From NCBI GenBank assembly GCA_943192975.1, contig CALPCJ010000008.1:1-64000 (forward strand): a stretch of DNA of 64,000 bases. Direction: 5' to 3'. Below, in pieces: positions 58,427 to 64,000 of the stretch (position 1 is its first letter; each line of letters starts with the position of its first letter). Source of the stretch: Senimuribacter intestinalis (GTDB lineage Bacteria; Bacillota; Clostridia; Peptostreptococcales; Anaerovoracaceae). The notes under the pieces were generated by a model that was given only the letters and a program-made list of their open reading frames with translations, did no database searches and was not told the origin of the DNA. Position numbers and translations under genes: made by a program.

Positions 58427-59488
58427 TTATTTAACCAGTTTGCAGTCTTCCTCGATCATATTTCTCATGTCGCCCATGATTGCGTGAGGAACTGGAATGT
58501 CGATCATAGTCTTAAGACCAGGTCTTGCGTTGATTACGTGCGGAATGCAGTTCATGATCATAGCCATAGTTCCGATACCGCCTTCGATTTCCGGAGTATT
58601 AGCCATGTTTACAGGAGGATTACCCTTAATTTCTACGTAGTCACCTGTGAATACGCCAACCTGCTCAGGTTCGATCTGCTGCGGATGATCCATTTCGATC
58701 TTAACTTCGCCGTCAACAGTTCCCCAGCCCTTCATTGCAACGCCTGCAACCTGACCAGCTGCTGCGAAGCCGTAAGGAGATTTTCTGTCTACATCAGTCA
58801 CGATCGGTTCCATATCCTGTTCAAACTTCTCAAGGTTCCAGCCCAGCGCATCGCAGATCATGCCAACGGATTCTGCGAATCCTACGTGACCTGCCATAGT
58901 GCCGTCTGCTTTTCTCTTGTTAAAATCTTCTACTTCTACGCCAATTCCCTGTTCTTCCATTACAGCAGGACCAAACGGAGATAAGCTGTTTACTCTTCTG
59001 GAAACGATGTGATCAACGGATTCACAAGCACCAGTCCACAGGATTACGAGAAGGTCCATAATCAGACCAGGGTTGATACCAGTACCCAGTACAGTTACGC
59101 CGTTCTTCTTACCGATTTCATCCAGTTTCTTAGCAAGTTCAGGTTCCTGTGCCTGCGGATAAGCCATTTCTTCAGCAGAAGTAATTACGTTCATGCCGTT
59201 TTCCATAACCATAACCAGTTTGTCATACACTTTTGCAGTGAAAGAGTCTGTGCAAACTACTACGATGTCTGCTGCACCTGGTTTGATTACTTCATCTGCA
59301 GTGCCAACGATAACATCTTCTCTGTCGCCTCTTTCGATACCAGGCACTACTTCATACAGGCTCTTGCCCAGCTTTGCGCCGATGTCGATTGCGCCGACAA
59401 TGTCAACACCCTGTTTCTTTACTAACATTTTGCCGATTCCGCCGCCCATAGCGCCGAGTCCCCAAAGGATTACTTTTACATTTTTCAT
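58427..59488 (-). CDS. ord: 2,4-diaminopentanoate dehydrogenase
   Basis: 353 residues: N-terminal Rossmann ILWGLGAMGGGIGKMLVKK, then CTDSFTAKVYD and GTGINPGLIMDLLVILWTGACE, family features of dihydrodipicolinate reductase-like diaminopentanoate dehydrogenase. Oxidatively deaminates 2,4-diaminopentanoate to 2-amino-4-ketopentanoate with NAD(P)+. First gene of the operon behind a sigma-54 promoter. Confidence 0.95.
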   Translation of the reverse strand: MKNVKVILWGLGAMGGGIGKMLVKKQGVDIVGAIDIGAKLGKSLYEVVPGIERGDREDVIVGTADEVIKPGAADIVVVCTDSFTAKVYDKLVMVMENGMNVITSAEEMAYPQAQEPELAKKLDEIGKKNGVTVLGTGINPGLIMDLLVILWTGACESVDHIVSRRVNSLSPFGPAVMEEQGIGVEVEDFNKRKADGTMAGHVGFAESVGMICDALGWNLEKFEQDMEPIVTDVDRKSPYGFAAAGQVAGVAMKGWGTVDGEVKIEMDHPQQIEPEQVGVFTGDYVEIKGNPPVNMANTPEIEGGIGTMAMIMNCIPHVINARPGLKTMIDIPVPHAIMGDMRNMIEEDCKLVK

Positions 59489-59570
59489 TTGCTTTTCTCT
59501 CCTTTTAATAAATCATTACTATAATATGAATTGACTTTGAAACGCGTTTTCGCGTGATGCCTATATATAA

Positions 59571-59586
59571 AGCAACAACCATGCCA
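59571..59586 (-). promoter_or_regulatory. Sigma-54 (-24/-12) promoter of the ornithine operon
   Basis: Minus-strand TGGCATGGTTGTTGCT: GG and GC at the required spacing (consensus TGGCAC-N5-TTGCW, one mismatch). It lies about 80 bp ahead of the ord start. Confidence 0.85.
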
Positions 59587-59638
59587 AATATTCCCGTGTA
59601 TACATGATACAATTTCGCCGCAATAATTTCATAAAAAT

Positions 59639-59674
59639 AGTGGTTTTCAGCACTTATTCTGTGCAAAAACCACT
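59639..59674 (-). terminator. Intrinsic terminator after the PAS sigma-54 activator
   Basis: Minus-strand AGTGGTTTTTGCAC pairs with GTGCTGAAAACCACT around AGAATAA, then TATTTTTAT. It insulates the sigma-54 promoter from the activator gene. Confidence 0.8.
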
Positions 59675-59744
59675 AAATAACTCTCGCAGATTGCGGAAAT
59701 TTTTAAATTTTGAAGTGACCGCATTTCTAATTCAGCGGGCACAA

Positions 59745-59783
59745 TGCAAATTTTTTGGCATTATATATGCAAATATTTTTGCA
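59745..59783. promoter_or_regulatory. Two upstream activator sites for the ornithine operon
   Basis: TGCAAATTTTTTGGCA (59745-59760) and TGCAAATATTTTTGCA (59768-59783), 23 bp apart (about two turns) and about 160-200 bp upstream of the -24/-12 promoter, the usual distance for enhancer sites. A third copy is at 61246-61261. Confidence 0.75.
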
Positions 59784-59798
59784 TTCCGGCGCCTTTTC

Positions 59799-61190
59799 TC
59801 AACCTTTAATCCCATATTTTTTCAATTTATGCTGCAAGGTCTGCCGCTTAATATGCAGGGCTTCTGCGGTCTTCGAAATATTTCCACCTTCGGAAATCAT
59901 TACCTCTCTGATAATTTCCTTCTCCAAATTATCAAGATACTGATCAAGCGGACCTTTCCGATCCCACTTTTCGACATCAGCGCCAATTGCATCTACCTGC
60001 ATCGGCATCTGCAACAGTTTTTCTGTCAGCACGTGTTCCCTGTCTGCCATAGCGACCGACTGCATAATAATATTTTCCAGTTCACGAACATTGCCCGGAT
60101 AATTATAATCACAAAGACGCTGCAGCGCATGTTCCGATACCATCCAGACCTCTTTTCCAAAGCGTTCATTGTGCTTTTCCAGCAGTTTTTCTGTCAATAC
60201 TGGAATATCTTCAAGGCGGCTGCGCAGCGGCGGAATGGAGATATTTACTACATTAAGCCGGTAATAAAGGTCCTTTCGAAGTTTGCCTTCTTCTATGAGT
60301 TTTTCTGGGGGTTCGTTGACCGTAGCAATAATTCTCACATCAATGGGAATATCTCTGCTTCCACCAACTCTTCTGATATAATCCTCCTGCAGCACGCGCA
60401 GCAGCTTGCTCTGTAAATCATACGGCATGGAGTTGATTTCATCCAGCAGCAGAGTGCCGCCATTAGCTTGTTCAAAGAGCCCGGCTCTATCCATCGCCCC
60501 GGTAAATCCGCCTTTTGTGGTTCCGAATAAGATGCCCTCAAGCAAGGATTCCGGCAGCGCTGCGCAGTTCTGCGCCAAAAACGGATTTTGCCTGCGAGCA
60601 CTGGCATAATGGATACTCTGCGCAAGAAGCTCTTTTCCTGTCCCTGTTTCCCCATAGATAAATACCGATGCGTCGTTGCCTGCCGCCCGCTTTGCCCGTT
60701 CCAAAACCGCAGTAAACAGCGGACTGTTTCCGATGAGGTCATCAAAAGTATACTTTTTCAGCTTCGGCCTTGCCTCTTTAGGCTTTATCTCTTTTTCCCG
60801 CAGCTGCAAAATGGTATCGCTCATGGAACGAATATTGGTTACATCTCTTGCAACTTCAATAGCTGCAATGGTTTTTCCTTCATGGATTACAGGTACAGTG
60901 CTGTTAATTGTTGCGATTTCCTTTCCATATAAGCTGGTATATGACTGTTGTTTATTACGGATTTCAACGTTTTTCTTTAAAGCCTGATACATGGTGCTTT
61001 CTTCCAGCTTTACACCGGGAAACGCTTTTGCAAAAGGCTTTCCGATGACATCGTCAATGCGAATCTGCTCCATGTCCGCCATAATTTGATTATAGAACAT
61101 GCCCACGCCGTCTGTGTCTACCACGTAAATCCCCATGTCTACGAGATTGATCAGCGCTTCCAGTATTTTTTTATATTCCTCTGCGGTCAA
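59799..61190 (-). CDS. PAS-domain sigma-54 activator, probable regulator of ornithine catabolism
   Basis: 463 residues: N-terminal PAS domain (about 10-120), AAA+ with Walker A GETGTGKE (180-187), contact loop GGFTGA (227-232), Walker B GTLLLDEINS and a C-terminal Fis-type helix-turn-helix (GNISKTAEALHIKRQTLQHKLKKYG). Domain order is that of RocR-like activators of arginine/ornithine use. It lies directly upstream of the ord operon; TGCAAA-N4-TTTGCA sites flank it on both sides. Ligand is likely ornithine, by context only. Confidence 0.9.
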   Translation of the reverse strand: MTAEEYKKILEALINLVDMGIYVVDTDGVGMFYNQIMADMEQIRIDDVIGKPFAKAFPGVKLEESTMYQALKKNVEIRNKQQSYTSLYGKEIATINSTVPVIHEGKTIAAIEVARDVTNIRSMSDTILQLREKEIKPKEARPKLKKYTFDDLIGNSPLFTAVLERAKRAAGNDASVFIYGETGTGKELLAQSIHYASARRQNPFLAQNCAALPESLLEGILFGTTKGGFTGAMDRAGLFEQANGGTLLLDEINSMPYDLQSKLLRVLQEDYIRRVGGSRDIPIDVRIIATVNEPPEKLIEEGKLRKDLYYRLNVVNISIPPLRSRLEDIPVLTEKLLEKHNERFGKEVWMVSEHALQRLCDYNYPGNVRELENIIMQSVAMADREHVLTEKLLQMPMQVDAIGADVEKWDRKGPLDQYLDNLEKEIIREVMISEGGNISKTAEALHIKRQTLQHKLKKYGIKG

Positions 61191-61216
61191 GTCTCCGTAC
61201 CTCCTGCTTTATTCTC

Positions 61217-61261
61217 TTCTATTTTACACGATTTCCTGCACAAGTGCAAATTTTTTTGCAG
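61217..61261 (-). promoter_or_regulatory. Promoter of the PAS activator with autoregulatory site
   Basis: Minus-strand TTGCAC, 17 bp, TAAAAT. The site TGCAAATTTTTTTGCA (61246-61261) abuts and overlaps the -35, so the activator probably represses itself. Confidence 0.7.
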
Positions 61262-61278
61262 AAAAGTTCAACTATAAT

Positions 61279-62628
61279 TTATTTATACTTTATCCCGTAT
61301 TCGTTCAGCTTTTTATACAGATTCTTCTTGGCAATCTGCATTTCACCTGCTGCCTTTGCAACATTGCCCTGATGCTTGTTTATGATTTTTATAATGTATT
61401 CTTTTTCAAAGGATTTCGTCTGCCCCCGCAGTGAATCATCCGGCTCGCTTTGCTGAAAAATATCCTTTATCTCTTCCGGAAGTACATTCACATCTAAACT
61501 TCCTTCGCCAGAGAGTACAACCATTCTTTCTATCAGATTGCGAAGTTCTCTCACATTGCCGGGCCAGTCATATTTCTGAAGGGCTTCCAACACCTCTTCA
61601 TCTATGACAGGCAGCGGCTTATTCATTTCTCTTGCATAAAGGGACAGGAAGCTGCTACATAAGACCGGAATATCCTCCAATCTTTGCCGCAGAGGTGGAA
61701 TCTCAATAGGAATAATATTAATTCTGTAGTATAAATCCTTGCGAAAGCTATTCTCTTCAATCTCCTTCTTCAAATCTCTGTTCGTCGCGGCAATTAGCCT
61801 GAAATCACTCCTGATTGTCTCATAGCCGCCTACTCTTTCAAAGGTCTTTTCCTGCAGCACTCTGAGCAGCCGCGTTTGCATATTCGGACTCATCTCTCCG
61901 ATTTCATCAAAGAAAATTGTTCCGCCGTTAGCAATTTCAAAACGACCCTTTTTCTGTCGCTCTGCTCCTGTGTAAGCGCCTTTTTCACTGCCAAACAATT
62001 CGCTTTCTATCAGATTCTCATTCAGCGCCCCGCAATTTACGCATACGAAAGGTTTGTCCGCACGACTACTGTATCTATGTATCATATTTGCCAGAATTTC
62101 TTTTCCCGTGCCGGTCTCTCCGGTAATCAATACCGCAGAATCCGTTTTACCTACAATTTTAGCTTTCTCTCTGAGTGCTTCTGCTGCCGGGGATATACCG
62201 ATAAATTCACTTCCCATCGAAAAGGAAGCTAACCGGTTTTTTAAGGTCTTATTCTCAGCCTTAATATTGGAAAGCTCTGCTGCCTTTTTTATATTGGAAA
62301 TCAATTCCTCAATATCTGCCGGTTTTACCAGATAAGAAAAAGCTCCTTCCTTAACAGCCTCCACTGCTCCAGAAATTGATCCTTCAGCAGTAAGCATAAT
62401 GACCTCTGTGTCCGGCGATTTTAGTTTTATTTGCTTCAAAAGCTCCATACCATTCATCTTCGGCATGATGATATCAGAAACCACCACAGCGATATCCTCT
62501 TTACCGATAACCTCTAGCGCAGAATGCCCATTCTCACAAGGCATAACTTCAAATCCATTGAGTTCAAAGATTTTCTCATAAAGTTCCAACAATTTCCTGT
62601 CATCATCAACCAGCATAACCCGTGCCAT
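61279..62628 (-). CDS. NtrC-family response regulator (REC-AAA+-Fis)
   Basis: 449 residues: receiver with DDD (8-10), phosphoacceptor D52 in VVVSDIIMPKMNG and K in LVKPADIEEL; AAA+ with Walker A GETGTGKE (170-177), GAYTGA (217-222), Walker B GTIFFDEIGEMS; Fis helix-turn-helix (GNVAKAAGEMQIAKKNLYKKLNEYGIK). Activates sigma-54 promoters after phosphorylation by the kinase encoded just upstream (4-bp gap). Targets unknown. Confidence 0.94.
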   Translation of the reverse strand: MARVMLVDDDRKLLELYEKIFELNGFEVMPCENGHSALEVIGKEDIAVVVSDIIMPKMNGMELLKQIKLKSPDTEVIMLTAEGSISGAVEAVKEGAFSYLVKPADIEELISNIKKAAELSNIKAENKTLKNRLASFSMGSEFIGISPAAEALREKAKIVGKTDSAVLITGETGTGKEILANMIHRYSSRADKPFVCVNCGALNENLIESELFGSEKGAYTGAERQKKGRFEIANGGTIFFDEIGEMSPNMQTRLLRVLQEKTFERVGGYETIRSDFRLIAATNRDLKKEIEENSFRKDLYYRINIIPIEIPPLRQRLEDIPVLCSSFLSLYAREMNKPLPVIDEEVLEALQKYDWPGNVRELRNLIERMVVLSGEGSLDVNVLPEEIKDIFQQSEPDDSLRGQTKSFEKEYIIKIINKHQGNVAKAAGEMQIAKKNLYKKLNEYGIKYK

Positions 62629-62632
62629 GATA

Positions 62633-64000
62633 TTACGCCTCCTTTCTTTCTACCGGAATTAATACAATAAACTCAGTGCCGCCGTCTTTAGGCTCACGCA
62701 GTATAATCTCCCCTTCCAATGTATCGACAAGACGTTTGGTAATCCAAAGTCCGATGCCTGTTCCTTTTTCTTTCGTTGTCAAAAATGGTTCAAAAACCTT
62801 TTCCTTTGGTATAACTTTAATACCATCTCCATTATCTTTAATTCTGATAAATGCGTTATCAGCCTTCCTACAGCACTCAATCACAATCTCGCCTTCACAG
62901 TGTACCGCCTGAATCGCATTTATGATGATATTCTGTAGAATAACTTTTATTGCCTCCCTGCCATTTGAGTTTACATAAAACTCCTTATCAATTTCTTTTT
63001 TTATAACAATTCCTTTGCCGATAATCTCTTTTTTAGACAACAGCAAAATTTGATTTACCAGAGTTCCAAGATGTATCATCTCGCTGCCGTCTTTGTCCCT
63101 CTTTGAAAAATCCAGCAGAGTTGAGATTACATCTTCCGCCTCGTCGACCCCTTTTTGAATTGCAAATATTTCCTCCGATTCCTTCGCCTCAGTCAGTTTT
63201 AAAATATACGCAGCGCCTTTGATCCTCGCAAGAATATTCTTTAGTTCATGTACAATTGCAGCAGCCAACTGTCCTACTCCTGCCATTTTTTCAATCTGCT
63301 GAAGTTCCTTTTCCTGAAGAACTGTTTTCGTAACACACTCTCTGGACACTACGATTTTGATGACCTCTCTATCCTTTAAAATCGGATAATACTGATTCCT
63401 ATATGCTTCTCCGTCCACTACCTGCTGTTCAGAAAAAGGCTTTCCGGTCGCTACTACTTCTGCAATTCCATTTTTTAAATTATCCCGCGGTATCGTGACA
63501 AAATCCTTAGACTGCATGTTGACAGTTCCATCTATGTCTGCAATCATGAGCGTCTCTTCAATGGCGTCCAGAATTACTGTAATTTCACGGTTCTTGTCGA
63601 TGAGACTTTCTGTATAAGAGACAATATTCTCGTTCATCATCCGCAGCGCCTCATTGAGTTTGCAAATCTCATAATTACCGCAGGCCTCTTCTTTTTGAAA
63701 CTGAACAGTTGAATAATTTCCTTCGGAAATTTTTTGCGCCTGATTTACAAGTCTTTTCATAGGTCTTGAAAAACTAAAATATAAAATCAACGCAAAAATT
63801 ACTGCAAGAATCAGATTGATCAGCACTACAACCATAATGCCTTTCAGATTCACAGTATAAAATGAACTAAAATCATCTATGCCGATTTCTGTAAAAATAA
63901 CGCTGTCTGCACCTTCCACCTGCGAATAGATGAACATGCGCTGCTCGCCGTTTTCCTCAAAGTATTTAATTCCCGAACCACCGCCGAGAACGCCTTCTTT
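62633..64000 (-). CDS. Membrane sensor histidine kinase, C-terminal part
   Basis: The frame stays open to the window edge, so the start is missing; the visible N-terminal stretch (KEGVLGGGSGIKYFEENGEQRMFIYSQVEGAD) resembles the end of a Cache sensor. It continues with a membrane helix (GIMVVVLINLILAVIFALILYFSF), HAMP, a PAS-like region, the dimerisation motif VHELKNILARIKG (H in HELKN) and the ATPase (NIIINAIQAV, GDGIKVI, GTGIGLWITKRLV). Partner of the NtrC-type regulator. Confidence 0.92.
   Translation of the reverse strand, partial: KEGVLGGGSGIKYFEENGEQRMFIYSQVEGADSVIFTEIGIDDFSSFYTVNLKGIMVVVLINLILAVIFALILYFSFSRPMKRLVNQAQKISEGNYSTVQFQKEEACGNYEICKLNEALRMMNENIVSYTESLIDKNREITVILDAIEETLMIADIDGTVNMQSKDFVTIPRDNLKNGIAEVVATGKPFSEQQVVDGEAYRNQYYPILKDREVIKIVVSRECVTKTVLQEKELQQIEKMAGVGQLAAAIVHELKNILARIKGAAYILKLTEAKESEEIFAIQKGVDEAEDVISTLLDFSKRDKDGSEMIHLGTLVNQILLLSKKEIIGKGIVIKKEIDKEFYVNSNGREAIKVILQNIIINAIQAVHCEGEIVIECCRKADNAFIRIKDNGDGIKVIPKEKVFEPFLTTKEKGTGIGLWITKRLVDTLEGEIILREPKDGGTEFIVLIPVERKEA

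Noticed and set aside
59604..60416. Plus-strand open frame of 270 codons
   Set aside because: Antisense to the PAS activator and crosses its terminator and the upstream sites; not a gene.

Overview
The window looks like the chromosome of an anaerobic, amino-acid-fermenting member of the Clostridia (Firmicutes), probably near the Anaerovoracaceae (Emergencia/Aminipila type); this placement is inferred from gene content and style only. Evidence: a complete oxidative ornithine-fermentation cluster (ord, ortA, ortB, oraS, oraE, GlmL-type chaperone, orr), a biotin-dependent Na+-pumping decarboxylase operon, GTP-type PEP carboxykinase, anaerobic ThiH-type thiamine synthesis, strong AGGAGG ribosome-binding sites and several sigma-54 (bEBP-type) activators. 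No rRNA, tRNA or CRISPR array was recognised.

Layout. 1-9.8 kb: 3' part of a sigma-54 activator, a DacF-type D-Ala-D-Ala carboxypeptidase, a divergent Rrf2/CymR-like regulator and cysK, a VanSR-like two-component system with a MATE exporter and a DUF2284 protein, a degenerate YtcJ-like amidohydrolase and a DUF4430 lipoprotein. 9.8-10.3 kb: paired 34-bp palindromes and a gene remnant. 10.3-16.8 kb: Lrp regulator, aminotransferase and a Na+-pump operon with two kinds of carboxyltransferase. 17-19.4 kb: a bEBP-like regulator lacking the GAFTGA loop, more 34-bp palindromes and an IS256 relic. 19.6-25.6 kb: YfcC transporter, M20 amidohydrolase, small membrane protein, D-aminoacylase, transglutaminase-like protein. 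25.7-31.2 kb: pckG and thiSFGH plus a ThiE/TenI-like gene. 31.5-39.7 kb: AT-rich accessory island of small membrane and secreted proteins, with a tandem pair of paralogous secreted proteins and an AgrCA-like GHKL/LytTR two-component system. 39.8-41.6 kb: Xre regulator and DUF4143 ATPase. 41.7-48.4 kb: Dpp/Opp-type peptide ABC transporter plus amidohydrolase. 48.6-49.9 kb: c-di-AMP receptor-like protein and a MetH-activation-domain-like protein. 49.9-61.2 kb: ornithine cluster and its PAS-sigma-54 activator. 61.3-64 kb: NtrC-type regulator and the partial kinase that precedes it.

How it fits together. Peptides and N-acyl amino acids are probably imported and hydrolysed (dpp, YfcC, M20, D-aminoacylase). 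Ornithine is racemised and oxidised to acetyl-CoA plus D-alanine. Decarboxylation of carboxylated intermediates is coupled to Na+ export. The clearest regulatory readings are (i) a -24/-12 promoter in front of ord with two TGCAAA-N4-TTTGCA sites 160-200 bp upstream and a third copy on the activator's own promoter, and (ii) identical LytTR-type direct repeats at the same distance from the -35 of both the AgrCA-like operon and one secreted protein gene. The most unexplained features are the 34-bp palindromes that occur in exact 42-bp-period pairs at two loci, and a nuclease-like gene with its own dyad array and an upstream terminator sitting inside the ornithine cluster.
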